Source: Takakia lepidozioides (Eukaryota > Streptophyta > Takakiopsida > Takakiales > Takakiaceae). Taken from it: 64,000 bases of DNA. The DNA lies in the NCBI GenBank assembly GCA_030704615.1, contig CM060732.1, positions 39,349,053-39,413,052 on the forward strand. Reading direction: 5' to 3'. The translations under genes and the position numbers were made by a program. Positions 10,961 through 22,194 of this stretch are shown piece after piece; the stretch's first letter is position 1; each line of letters opens with the position of its first letter. The notes below the pieces were generated by a model, which was not told where the DNA came from, did not search any database, and saw only the letters and a program-made list of their open reading frames with translations.

Positions 10961-11986
10961 GGATGACGATATGTGCAAAATATGACCCTACACGTAACAA
11001 GTATGACCCCTAAGTCTGCGCCTAACTTGATTTTGAATCAGCAGTCTCGAACTGGTAAGATTCTAGATATTTAATACTCATGAGATATCTAATGTAGAGA
11101 GAGAAGAGGACTCCGGCCTAAGCAGGGATAACAAAAGAGCCACTTCACCGTGCAGCTACTGGCCCCTTTCGGGTAGTATATTAATGTAGAATTGTAGAGG
11201 CTAAAAATTATTTCATCTAATATCTACAAACACTCTGTCAAAGTGATCCATAGCACGTTGCACCTTCAATTATTCCTGTAGTGTTTGACAAGTTGCTCCG
11301 TGAAAAACTGATAACCAGCTCCGTGGAACTATGATCTCGATATTGAGTCAAGCTTTCTTTCTCCTGTTTCTTCTGTTTGCTTTTAGGATTGATGTTATAC
11401 TCAGGATAGGCATAAGTAATCACCGGCGCTACATGGTATACATGACCATCATCTACATGTCTTTGAAAAGCCACTGGCTGAATTCCCAAATTATTGTGAC
11501 TTGACCTCACACCTCGCACCTCCATCCTCCTGAACTGCCATCCCTCCCATAGCCCGGGAGAGTGGTAATATAGTAGGTGGGGTACTAGACCATGACTGAA
11601 GAGCTGGTTGACTCTGTGCAAGCACTTGGTTTCGCACAGGGCCAAACCAAGCGGTCTCACTAGCCACGTACAAAGGATGAGATGCACAAGAGGAGGTGAC
11701 AGACATACCTTGAAACTGTGGATTGTCATGCAGAAAAATAGGCCTCAATTTTGTCGGTGGAGCGGAACGGAGGTTGCCAAGTAGTGGTGAGTAGCCTACT
11801 AGTAAGGTGGTGTCAATGTAAGAAGTGAGGTGACTCTTGATGGGTGTCTAGTGTATAACCCAGGTCCCTGTCACCCCAAAATATGTCACCCTGTGTCTTG
11901 TGTAACTCCTATTATTAATATATTTTGTACTTAGCCAGATTTGGACTTAGTCACATTGGAGACCAAGTGGGATTAGGTGACTCACT
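10961..11986. other. Intergenic with possible coding remnant
   Basis: On the minus strand from about 11750 to 11280, three frames each carry a plausible protein-like stretch in turn (FQGMSVTSSCASHPLYVAS, then NLGIQPVAFQRHVDDGHVYH, then a Lys/Gln-rich tail). This suggests a frameshifted gene remnant I cannot name. 11133-11170 matches one end of the 5390-5983 element. Confidence 0.35.
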
Positions 11987-11999
11987 CACTACAAGAGAT

Positions 12000-12310
12000 G
12001 AGCGTTTTTAGGACTACGGCTTTGGCAGAGTCATAAAAACTGCACTAGGTACATGACTACAGAGCGCTGAAATGCATTACAGTTTTAGTTTTATGACTTT
12101 GTAGTAATGGATATCACTACATGACTCCGGAAAGTTAGGGAGCATTGGTCAAACATTGTTGACCATGATGACAGGGATGGTTTATATGACTAGTGTGATA
12201 TGTTTGACTACACGTGGACGACGTTTCATGGAATCTTATGACTCCATGACTGAAGATGGTTTCAGAGCTCTATTTATACGACTACATCACTACACGTGTC
12301 ATTTTGAAGG
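12000..12310 (+). repeat. Left subterminal repeats of CACTA element
   Basis: Dispersed short motifs such as TATGACTAC, CATGACTAC and GACTACA on both strands, matching TAGTCATAT-type motifs at the other end. Confidence 0.55.
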
Positions 12311-12458
12311 CACATATAATGCAAATAAGGTTGCCCATTAGGTTTAAAAAAGTTAAAAAATTGCTAATAAGGTTGCCCATTAGTGTAATCGTGAACAGAA
12401 AGGAGGGCTGGGACTTGGCGTTTTTTTGTCTCCTGCGCCACACCACATAGCTAAGGGA

Positions 12459-12530
12459 TGGAACGCGATGATAGCAGGATATGCAGGGGCGTGGGATGGA
12501 GGCGTTGAGCAAATGATGCACGAAGGAGAA
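12459..12530 (+). pseudogene. PPR gene fragment (captured)
   Basis: Encodes WNAMIAGYAGAWDGGVEQMM, then HEG. It matches the S-type motif of the PPR gene at 49399-52581 (WNAMIAGYARHGCGMEALE...EQM.REG) with a small internal change. Lies inside the CACTA element. Confidence 0.65.
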
Positions 12531-12834
12531 GAGGAGGAGGAGACGAGACGAGGAGAAGCGAGCTCGCCGTTCTTGGGAGAGTCAGCTTGGTCTTAGCAAG
12601 CGTGTTTCAATCTCTGACTACTCATCTACGCCGTAGTGGTTCGATCTGACAGACCAATCCGACATTACCTGACTACAGACACAATCAGCACACACAAGAG
12701 GTCATCGGTCAAATCCTCCATGGGTCAGGACAGGTCAAGGACAATGTGGTAGGGCACCTTCTTCTTCAACCTATTTCAGCCTGTGTTGCCCTCCCATCAG
12801 ACTCGGCCGCAAGATGCATATTGAATTCTGTAAG

Positions 12835-13290
12835 TTAGGTCGTTGGGTAGATCTGTGGTGGTTGGAGTGACTTTGGCAAGTTACTGCCAGTGTGGCAGCA
12901 GAGAAGTATCCAAAAACATATAATAGAGGTGAGGAGAAGCTTTGGGGTGAACACTTTCCGACCCCAATGGTGGGACAATGGAGACAAAAAGGCGAATGCC
13001 TGTTGGACTACAGAGAGAAGCAGATGCATTTCAGATTGTGATAAGTAGGGTTGGGGTGTTTTGGGGAAGAACTCCACACCAGTATGGTTGGGGTGTTTGC
13101 TGGTAGAATTGTAGGCTGTCAGAGGCATGGATAGCTGAAGGAGCAGGGATAGAGTGTGGGTCCAAATTCATCCAAGAGGGCTGGATTTCAAGCTCCACAT
13201 TACCTATGATTCCCTGTGGAAGGATAGTTACAAGAAACCTACATGGGTAGATGGTCAACTGGAAGCGGCATGCTGTACTATATGTCATTC
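12835..13290 (+). pseudogene. Copy of PPR gene 5' region (captured)
   Basis: Collinear with 52450-52990 on the other strand, i.e. the start of the DYW PPR gene and its upstream flank. The coding part (from about 13154) reads MWVQIHPRGLDFKLHITYDS, then SLWKDSYKKP, against MWVQIHARGSNFKHKSSYDS, then RIDSYKKP in the gene. Homology stops soon after GQLEAA. The copy therefore took promoter-side sequence with the first codons. Confidence 0.75.
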
Positions 13291-13500
13291 CAGAGACTGT
13301 CATTGTTGGTCCATGTGTTTTACAACAATGCTATCAATATAAGACTTCTGGTTCACATTGGAAGCTCAATCCCTGTAAGTTCATTGTGTGTGAAGCTCAA
13401 ACTTGTGATTTGAAGGATCTTGTAGCCAAGTTCATTCAACCGGAAAGGAAAAATTCCCAAATTTGATGTGGGCAAGCTTATGGAGGTAAGACTTAGCTTC
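13271..13500 (+). pseudogene. Ribosomal protein eS1 (RPS3A) exon fragment, unit 1
   Basis: Encodes EAQTCDLKDLVAKFIQPE followed, after an internal deletion and frame change, by PKFDVGKLMEV. Both match conserved blocks of plant eS1/RPS3A (the 'QTCDLK.LV.KFI' helix and 'PKFD.GKLMEV'). It ends at a donor-like GAG|GTAAGA, so the exon boundary was carried along. A related unit lies about 700 bases downstream. Confidence 0.7.
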
Positions 13501-13795
13501 CCTCCTCTAATGTAAGTGTTGGATAAGTTTCATTTAGTGTCGACCTTCACTGCATATATTGGCTCTTTTCTTGGCTGGTTTCATATTTTCTTGGCTGGTA
13601 TGCTGTTGGTTGGCTTCTTTCATTTCACGTGTGTAGTGGAAGGGGAGAAGTACTTTCCTAAGTTCTGCTGCAACAATGTCTTTTTCCAGCCTAGATGTTT
13701 TCGATGGATACAAATTGAAGTGCTTTGAATGTTGCTGCAATACTATAATAAAGTGGAGGGTGCTGAATGCAGTTGGTCTTGCTTCGTGCAGGCAT
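13500..13795. other. Inter-unit spacer inside CACTA element
   Basis: No recognised coding content. Contains the repeated phrase TTTTCTTGGCTGGT. Confidence 0.4.
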
Positions 13796-13915
13796 AATCT
13801 AGGGAAATGTGGACATAGCTGAAACCCCATGATAGCATTTCCAGAGGACGGTGTGGATGGCGTCACAATCCAGCATGCAAAATCCATGACAATGTGGAGA
13901 TGGCTGAATGAGCAA
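13796..13915 (+). pseudogene. PPR E-domain fragment (captured)
   Basis: One frame reads CKIHDNVEMAE preceded by a GWRH segment. This corresponds to VVWRTLLGACRIHGNVEMAE after the last PPR motif of the 49399-52581 protein. Decayed, no open frame. Confidence 0.55.
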
Positions 13916-13979
13916 ACAGGTTAAGTGGCGAACAAGCCACGTCACTGGTACATAGTTGCATGCTTACATAGTATATGAA

Positions 13980-14245
13980 AGCGTACTATATGTCATTCCT
14001 AAAATTGACCATGTTGGTCCATGTATTTTACAACAATGTTATCAATAAAAGACCAATGGTTCGCATTGGAAACTCTATCCCCGTAAGTGGCTTGTGCGTG
14101 ATGCTCAAACTTGTGATTTGAAGGATCTTATACCCCAGTTCATTGGAGAGGTGATTGGAAAAGACATTGAGAAGGCAACAGCCGTTATCTATAATCTACA
14201 GATCCCCTTCAATTTGATGTGGGAAAGCCGGCTGGCTGGAGGTCT
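13980..14245 (+). pseudogene. Ribosomal protein eS1 (RPS3A) exon fragment, unit 2
   Basis: Shares the first about 110 bases with unit 1 (GTACTATATGTCATTCC...TTACAACAATG). It encodes DAQTCDLKDLIPQFIGEVIG, then KDIEKATAVIYNLQI, matching plant eS1. It keeps the 'IGK.IEKAT..IY.LQ' segment deleted from unit 1. The following CAATTTGATGTGGGAAAGC matches the FDVGK block in another frame. Confidence 0.7.
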
Positions 14246-14275
14246 AGTCTCACTTTCACTCATCGTATGTCAGTG

Positions 14276-14380
14276 TTGTATCCATTGCAATGTGGAGATG
14301 TTTGAAACAACATTGGAGCATTTCCAGAGGATGGTCTGGATGGCCTTTCGTGGCGTGTGCCAAATCCATGGCAAGAAAAC
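14276..14380 (+). pseudogene. Second PPR E-domain fragment (captured)
   Basis: Reads IHCNVEM, then about 15 codons later MVWMAFRGVCQIHGK, again echoing VVWRTLLGACRIHGNVEM. Order and frames are scrambled. Confidence 0.45.
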
Positions 14381-14589
14381 ATTGCAAGCAGAACCCATGG
14401 CAATGGTACCAGCACGGGTTGGTCCAAAGCCAATTGCAACAACAAATGAATAAAGGGTGCTGAAAGGAAAGCACTCCATAATTGATCATAAAATCCAGTG
14501 TCCAAGCATGATATCTTAATGGGAATGCGAAGGGAGTGTTACCACCTTAAACTATCATGCATGGTCTATAACTGGAGTGCACAAATCGC

Positions 14590-14848
14590 GCATATCTAAT
14601 CTTCATCATCCTCATCTATGTATGGGTCACTACATGTATCACTGTCTTCATCACAGACGTTGATCTTGTCCAAGGGTTGGCTGAACATCATCACCACGTA
14701 TACGGGGTGCTCGGAGGTACAAGGAGGCCACCTGTTCTGGAGTAACCGGTATCGCTCGGCTGCATGTTGGGCCATCAGTAACCAGAGTCTCCTCTAGTCT
14801 TTGTGGGGCTAACAATCCTTCCACTTCCGCCACATCATCATTATCAAT
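14590..14848 (-). other. Unrecognised acidic open frame beside solo LTR
   Basis: On the minus strand, 14866-14651 encodes IDNDDVAEVEGLLAPQRLEE and more with no stop. An overlapping frame ends VCDEDSDTCSDPYIDEDDED. No family recognised. It could be a broken exon of a transposon protein. Confidence 0.3.
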
Positions 14849-15451
14849 TGAGGCGGAGGCGCTCACTAGGTGGAGCCCCGCACACCGGGTTGCGGTGGGG
14901 GTGGCTCCACAAGGGGTGGTGGTAGCTTAGCGGGACTTAGTGGGGGTGGCATAGGACTCACCATGGGGGCGGAGACCTCATGGTGGGAGTCGTGGGGAGT
15001 CTTGGGACTCATCACGGTCCATAGGGGCCGTGGTGAGTGGGCCAAGACTCACCGCGACTCATCACCGGGAGTCGAGGGTTTTCGTGGTGGTTCGCCATAA
15101 AATGGCATGGCTGGTTGTGAAACCCCCGCCGATAGCTACAGAAGTATATATAGGGAGTAGTAACTCCGAGAATGGTGCAAGCTCATTGGTGACCAAAAAC
15201 TAGTGAGTAAGCGAGCGAGCCGGAAAGCGACCAAAGAGTGGGGAGCTGTTCCGGACTGCCAACTACCAAAGGGAATTCCCGCTGGTTCCAAATCGGTGGA
15301 GGGTTCTTTGGGAGTTCAAAGGGGGACCGTTATGCCCCGGTGAGCAGCCGAAGCTCCAAGTTGGTCCGGCGACCAGGTTGGGAGTTAGGCGCGCGCATCA
15401 AGCTAGCAACTATGACCTGAAGGGGAGTTTACCGAAGTGAGGTACGCGACA
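14849..15451 (+). repeat. Solo LTR of the 592-1194 Gypsy family
   Basis: 603 bases, TG...CA, collinear with the 5' LTR at 592-1194 in opposite orientation. It is not followed by a primer-binding site (next bases GCCAG) and not preceded by a polypurine tract, so it is a solo LTR. The flanking pentamers TCAAT and GCCAG differ, so there is no clean 5-bp duplication. It cuts off the TNPA-like gene from anything upstream. Confidence 0.8.
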
Positions 15452-18400
15452 GCCAGATTGAAGACGATGAAGACTACGATTCTGCATGAGGGCTCTTCTG
15501 AGGACGATGAGGACGATCCACTCCTCCCACGCCAGTGCGAGGCAAGTGCGTCGTTGGCAGATGCCAGGGCAAGCCGAGGAGAACATGCCCATGCTCATGT
15601 CGCAGGACAAAAACGCCCATCATCTACACTACGAACACCTTCTCCGTCTGTGAGTTATACTTCTTCACAATGACCATGATTCAAATTAAAAAAAAGTTTT
15701 TGGTAAAATCACGAAGAGATAGGGTATGGTAAGATCATGAAGAGATAGGGTATGTCTGTCAAGACAGGGAAGTTGGACAATGCAGGGGTCAGCCAAGGCA
15801 CAATCACAAATGATTTCCACTAGACAAGTTGAAGTGCCAAAGGCATGATGTCAGGCCAATGTAGACTTCAGGTGTGTTCAAATTCTTTGCCCCATGAAAC
15901 CAACGTCCTGGTACTAAGCTACAATGGCTACTTATAGAGATACTTGGGTTACTTATGCACCCAGAATATCAGTAAAACTTGGAGGGATACTTCTCATGGA
16001 CCCATCAGGTTTGTCCATTTGAATTCTTGCTATGGATTTCAGGAACACCCCATACCTAAGAGGGCTCAAAAATGTACTGGGAGGACATCATTGGGGCCAA
16101 TCAAATTTGGGAGATTTACTGCCCAAGATCATACTGAGTTTTGGGTAATCTTGTCTTTACAAATGATATGTGCTTCCAGTTTGTTATATTGAATTCAAGG
16201 ATTTGCTGCTTGCTGCCTATATGTATGTGTAATCACCCACATTGTATTGGGGGAATTTCTTTTCAGGGCAAGCACAAGCGCACTGGATCCACGATCCCTA
16301 CTGCTAGCAATGGAGATGGCGCCCACAAGAACGCAGGAGGTGGCCCTAACTCTCCCATCGTTGTGGGTTCTGTGCCACCAGTACCCCCACCTTATTATGG
16401 TATGCCTCAGTACCCACAGTCTGGCACTCAGTATGGTCAGGGTCAATATGGTGCTCCTCCATATGGGCAGTATGGGCAGTATCCTCCTCCACCATATTTG
16501 CCACCCCCTAATAGCTATGGGGGTGGCAGGCCACCGGAATATCCTCCTGCTTATGGACAGTATGGCCAGTATGGTCCTCGGCCTTCTGGCCAACAGCCAT
16601 GGCCACCAGTCCCTACTTGGCAGGATCCTGCTTTGAATTCTCCTGAGCGCACGGAGGTCTCTGAAGGAGGGGAGGGTGCCGTTTCAAAGAATGATAGAAC
16701 CAATGATTTAAGGAGGGCTAATAGCTCAGCCAAAATTGAAGCTGCCAAGGTGAAGGAAGAGAAAATAGCTGCAGGTCTTCCTCCCACAGTGATTTTGACG
16801 AACCTCAAAGGAGCCCCGTATGGTCAGACTCGGAATGTATGGCACGCTGCCCTTAAAGGACAGGCTTATTGCAAGCTAGATTGTTCCCTTGCCATCAACA
16901 ACCAACCTGATGAAGTTGTATACGAAATCAAAGATCACCTGGCTAAGCTATTTTCATATACGCCACACAAGTTAAAAGACTTCCACCTAAAACAAACAAT
17001 TGGCAGAATAATGAAGAGCCAGCGTTATGAAGCACACACTGCGTGGTTGGGTGGTAAGGGGAAACCCATTACTGTATCTGACGAGGTATGGAACAAGCTT
17101 GTAAGTTACTGGCAGACAGAGGTGTTCCACAAAGTGTCGGACAACATGAAGAAGGCAAATGGTGCAATTCAGAATCCTACCAAGACTGGCCGTGGTGGGA
17201 AGGCAATGGTGGAAGCACACTTGGTAAGTGGCATCATCATGACTCTGTATTTTGTTCCTCATTGAATTGCTATGTGTATATAGTCAGCCCTCACATTGCT
17301 TACTGACTTGTGGCATGGGTTTGTTTGTGGCATGGATTAATTTGTAGGAAACACTATCAGGGTGCCCTCCTACATTATATGAAATTCAAGAGGGTTCAGT
17401 GTCACGGTTGTCAGCTGGGAGTTAAGTGTGTTTTCCACGTTTGCTAGAGTGGTTGCTGCATCATAGGTTGCTAGGGTTTTTTTCAAGGCTTTTGGCCTGG
17501 GTTTTCTTTCCAATGGTTGTTCATGCTAGGTTTTTTTGGTTTGATTCATACTTGGGCAAGTTTTCATGGATTGGTAGGAGGGAAGTCTTACATATTCTAC
17601 AGTAGTTGGCAGGATGGATGGCTTGGACAAATTGGTGGAATCACAAGGACGTGACATGGCAGAATTAAAATTACAGATGCAGAGTATGATTGAGTACCAG
17701 AAAGCCATTGTGACCAGATTGGGGATTAATCTACCAGGCGCAGGACCAGTGATATCTACGATGGATACATGTGCTGTGACAGTATCAAAATGTTTGGAAT
17801 CCCAATTTTAGACGGTAACTGGTGCTCACTCTAAGCCCTTATGTCTTCCTGTCACTGATGATCTATTGAATTTGACCGAGCAGCAGCAAGATACAGGGAA
17901 GGCCAGCTGTGAGGTACACGTGGAAATTCAGCCCTTGCCACGTACAAAGGCAGTAGCAGTCCAGGGGGCAATGGTGACAGAGCCCTCGGGTACACCGGAT
18001 TCTGGTATGCAGGTATGTAGGAGTTTAAATGGGGAGGAAGATGCAGACGGGGACAAAACAAACAAGCAGGTTGCTTTAATTTCTCCTGCTCACATGTTGA
18101 AGCCAAATGTCAGTTTACTTCCTGGACCAACGAGGAAGCATTTACTAATTCTGGACTTAAATGGTCTGTTATGTGAATCTTTTCATTCTGCTAATGGGCC
18201 TGCATCCCTTCCCAAAGGTTTTGTGGGGAAGATGTGTGGCAAGAAGATGGTAGTTTCGAGACCACGCTGTTATGATTTTTTGCAAAATTGTTTTGAATAC
18301 TTTGAGGTGGCGGTGTGGTCTTGTTGCCAAGCTCGCAACTTCTTCCCAATGGTGGACTATATTTTTGCAGCCCACACTAACCTGGTTTTCCAGTGGGATG

Positions 18401-19567
18401 CCCTTCACTGTGACGAGGATCCAGTCCTCCCATGCCGTAAGGGGTCTGATTCAAAGCCATTATATTTCAAGAACTTGTCTAGAGTATGGGCAGATTGGCC
18501 AGAATGGACTTATGAGGACAGTGTTCTTGTTGACGACACACCAAGAAAGACGGCAAACAATCCTCCCTTCAGTGGGATTTTTCCAGAGCCATGGAAGGTG
18601 CAACCAGATTCACCAACTGATGAGTATCTAACAGAGGTGTTGTGGCCTTTCTTGTGGAAGGCATCGAAAGCTGCCAGTATTCCCAAGTTTTTGGAGTCTC
18701 AGCCTGTTTTCGGACAACAACCATACAACACTGCTACTGTGAAGGTACAAACATTCTGACAGTGCTCCAGAGGCTACAATTTTGTGGGTTCATTCATTGC
18801 ATTGCTTTCCTGGATGCTTCTCCTCGGTTGTTTGATTAATGCTAGGTTTTCTTTGCAGCTTTTCATGTTGGCTTTTTTTGTTTGATTCATACTTGGATTT
18901 TGTTTCTATTCACTATTCCTATTTGCTCATTGCTTTCCTGGTTGTTCTCTGGTCTGTGACACAGGAACTTGTGACAAACAAAGGTGATATTGTCGACAAG
19001 CCGGTACAGACGAGGGGCAAGAGTGTCGACCCGGCGAGTAGCCCCCCAAAAGAGGTCTCACAACCACTGGAGACTGCAAATGGAGTAAGTCCAGGCCGTT
19101 GTCTTGTTTGTTTTATTTTTTCCAACCTTGGGGCTCGGCTCTCTTTAATTCGCAAATGTTGAGTGTCCTAGTCGTGTGTATGTCATGGGTTTTCACATCG
19201 TGTTTTTTTTTGTGTGGAGTTGGGATCACAATTCAGGGTGGGTGACGAGGTTTGGCTGTTGGATGTGAACTCCAAACGCAAGAAATGTGGAGTAGGGCTG
19301 ATTGTTGCTCTTCAAGGTGCTGTGGTGGGTTACGGGTACCCTGCTGTGCCCCTTGATTATGCCTGTGTGTACATCAAAGAGGCATGTGTCAGTAACACCC
19401 CTCTACCATATGTGAATGGTGTTAGGAAACAGACCGAGTTGGGGCAGGTGGTTGGCCAGACAACACTTTGGAGTCTAAAGTTACTGAAACTTATGGAGTC
19501 GGAAGGGATAGTCAGTATTGCACTGTTTAACAGAGTTCTTGATTCTACTAGCACTAGAACATACTAG
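15452..19567 (+). CDS. CACTA TNPA-like protein with embedded FCP1-like phosphatase domain
   Basis: Six exons in matching phases: up to 15649, 16267-17223, 17348-17420, 17603-18744, 18965-19084 and 19220-19567. Order of parts: an acidic/Ser start; a Pro/Gly/Tyr/Gln-rich tract; the plant Ptta/En/Spm-type (Transposase_24) block with LKDFHLKQTIGRIM and VWNKLVSYWQTEVFHKVSDN; a coiled coil (MDGLDKLVESQGRDMAELKL). An FCP1/NIF-type HAD domain comes next: LLILDLNGLLCES, AVWSCCQARN, SKPLYFKNLSRVW and VLVDDTPRK. The last exon, FRVGDEVWLLD...VNGVRKQTELGQVVGQTTLW, resembles the C-terminal domain of TNPA-type proteins. The nucleophile Asp is present but the second motif-I Asp is Asn (DLN), as in one plant FCP1-like subgroup I recall, so catalysis is uncertain. 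One in-frame TAG (17809-17811) separates coiled coil and FCP1 part. The 5' end is lost at the solo LTR. TNPA proteins bind subterminal repeats; the phosphatase role is unknown. Confidence 0.65.
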
Positions 19568-19999
19568 CTACAACAATTCAGCCCATGTGTGGGCTTGCTT
19601 GTTTTTGGCTGGGCCTTTTGAGGCATGGATTTTTTGACCTTGTGGCTTTTGAGGTGTCCATTGGGACATTGGTCTCATTTGGATTTTTGTAATGTGATTT
19701 ATAGGGCTTGTATTGCCCTGTAGTTGACTATTTTCATTCTCCTTGTGGTTGATAGTATGCAGGAGAGATCCATTCTATTTTCATGTTGGAATTTCACCAT
19801 GTAATGAAGATTTTAAATCATTTAATTCACTTTCATTTTAAATAATAATATTAAAAATAATACCATTAAAAAAAAATCCAAGGCTGCAATCTCCATGTTC
19901 TTTTAAATATTAAATGAAAACTAAAAAATAAAATATAAACATTAAAAATACAAACTATTTCGGAAAACAATCTTGATGACACGTGACATCACTCTTGCT

Positions 20000-20680
20000 C
20001 AAACCAAAAAACGTGGTAGTATATGACACGACATTCTTTATCCATATTTTTACCACGTGTAAAGATCCGTAGTCATATATGCTAGTCATATATTTTGTCT
20101 GTGTGCCACATGTCACATCTCAAGTGCAACAGGTGTCCCGCTAACATCTCTCCATGTAGACATCCCTGTAGTCATATGAGCGAGTCATGTAGTCACCACG
20201 TGTGAAATCTGCCATAGCACACGTGTCCCGCTAACGCCTCTCCATGTAGGCATCACTGTGCAGACATGTAGTCATATGATCATGGCAAGAAGTCGTGACA
20301 TGTCAAATTCGCAGTGGCGCACGTGTCCATCCGTCGCCTCTCCATATAGGCATCACTTTGCAGACATATAGTCATATGATCCCCTGACGAATGCATGACG
20401 TGTCGCTTGCATAGTGGCGCACGTGTCCCGCTGAAGCCTCTCCACGTAGGCAGCGCTCAACAGACAATGTAGTCATATGTTAGTCATATAGTTGTGATTG
20501 CAACCCTCTCTGCAGCAGGACTCCAGGTGCCACGCAAGCAGTCACGGATATGACTTGCAAAACGTAGTCCTAAAGACTAGTCGCTATGACAGGGTTTTTT
20601 TTCACTACAGAGTGATGTAGTCATGAACGCATATAAGACTGAAAAAATAGTCATATGTGAAGTCATAAAAACGCTCATCT
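20000..20680 (+). repeat. Right subterminal repeats of CACTA element
   Basis: About four similar blocks of roughly 110 bases contain CTCTCCATGTAGGCATCACT, CACGTGTCCCGCTAACG and TAGTCATATGA. These are dense subterminal repeats typical of CACTA ends. Confidence 0.65.
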
Positions 20681-20689
20681 GTTGTAGTG

Positions 20690-22194
20690 AGTGGAGTTAC
20701 GCTCCCTTCATTGTCACCCCACCGTCTGTCACCTTAACTTATAGAAGTTACTTATACTCCATTTAGTGTATCATCCAAGGCTCAACCCGTTCCATGTCAC
20801 TCTAGAGAGGGTGGGAAAGATTTGACATGCCCAAAACCAACGAAACGTCTTGTCAGATATCACACTTGTGCATTAAGTTCCTAGTACGGAGCTAGGTAGT
20901 AACACCAATTCATTCCGGAGATCTTGCTTGATGCATCTTGCAACTCTATGATCTTTTAATTCTACTGGCTATGGTGGAAGTCCACCTTACAGTTGGAGCT
21001 GGCTAAGTGTTACCTCTAAGTAGAAGTGTTAAAAATCCATAACTGTTATGGAAACTTTCACTCCCACAGAAAATACACTAGCAAGTGTTAAGTGTTATTA
21101 AAATTTTACTCCCTTCTTCATGAAAATGATCCATGTACGTGTTAAGGGTGAGGATAATGGATTATGATCATAAGGCTTGCATGAAAGTAGCATGTAATAA
21201 TCCATATGAGCTGATCTAAAACAAATCATCTTGATGTGGGCACAATTTGTTTACTAAAACCACCAACCAATCCTGACCATACCTTCATTAGCTCCTCTTG
21301 GAGCAAAGGCCCAATGAAGTCATGCCATTTATCAAAAGTGTCCGTGCATTGGAAAGGAACTGGAAATTTGGCGAGTAGGAGAATCCCACCTAACCAGGAT
21401 AGATTCATTCTTCCAACATGCATAGATTGATGCGATGCCATCTCAATCAGGTGTGATGTGATACTCACCCCAACGTTGATCGATCGATTTATTTTTATAA
21501 GTGTTAATTTTAATGACCTGGTATTTCATATGTGTTAATTTTGTAAGTGTTAAAGATTGTTAGTGGAAACTTCCTGTTAAACTGTTAATACTCTATTTCT
21601 ATTATGTATTTTCCTACTCCCAACCCCCTAACACTTATTAGCCAGGTCCGATTGTATTTAGGAACAGGAGTGCACAATGATGGGTGGGCTTATTGAAAAG
21701 GTTTGCATTCACAACTTACACACGCATTCATTCACCATAACTAATCTGTATCTTGGACACGACACCTTTGTTGGACTGTCAAGCGTACACAGCATGACCC
21801 ACCACCAACTGTAACCTGTTAGTCCCAGTCGCCGTTAAATAATTATGAACGCTTCATTCCCCTGCTCTCCAGGTTTCATCCACACACACCTCCAACCCAC
21901 TGACACATCTGCAAGCATCTGTTTCAAAAAATATATCTATATATATTAAAATTGTTATTTAACTATTTATTTTTATTTTTTATGGGATGTCTCATGGATG
22001 ATGGCACTACCATGAGGGTTTGAACTTTTTCCCTTCCACAATTTAAAGTAATTTGCTTTATTTTCTTAAAATATATTATAGACCATGTAACTGACCCTAT
22101 TAACACATCAGTACCCTATGGCCGCTAACATTTATACTCCTGTTGCAAACATAATACCTAGCCCTAAGTTAATAACTGTGGATTGTGCTGGTGC
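20690..22194. other. Intergenic, repeat-like, no gene
   Basis: AT-rich. GTGTTAA-type words recur from 21000 to 21650. TGGCTAAGTGTTA near 21000 and the reverse complement of TAACACTTATTAGCCAGG near 21640 could be ends of a further inverted-repeat element, but the match is short. No coding content seen. Confidence 0.4.

Larger units (their letters stand above)
11987..20689 (+). mobile_element. CACTA (En/Spm) DNA transposon, 8.7 kb
   Basis: The left end CACTACAAGAGATGAGCG and the right end (reverse complement CACTACAACAGATGAGCG) agree at about 26 of 28 positions, continuing TTTTTA.GACT. CACTACAA is the CACTA superfamily signature. Short subterminal motifs (TATGACTAC / TAGTCATATGA types) crowd both ends, 12000-12310 and 20000-20680, as is usual for TNPA-binding regions. 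The flanking triplets are ACT and AGT, so the 3-bp target duplication is imperfect or lost. Inside are host-gene fragments (12459-14380), a solo LTR (14849-15451) and a TNPA-like gene (15452-19567). I see no TNPD/Tnp2 transposase, so the element is probably non-autonomous. Confidence 0.8.

Noticed and set aside
14849-15451. Complete Gypsy element at 14.8-15.5 kb
   Set aside because: No primer-binding site, polypurine tract or internal sequence on either side; only a solo LTR.
21003-21650. Inverted-repeat element with TGGCTAAGTGTTA ends
   Set aside because: The match between ends is short and interrupted, and GTGTTAA words are scattered throughout, so pairing may be chance.
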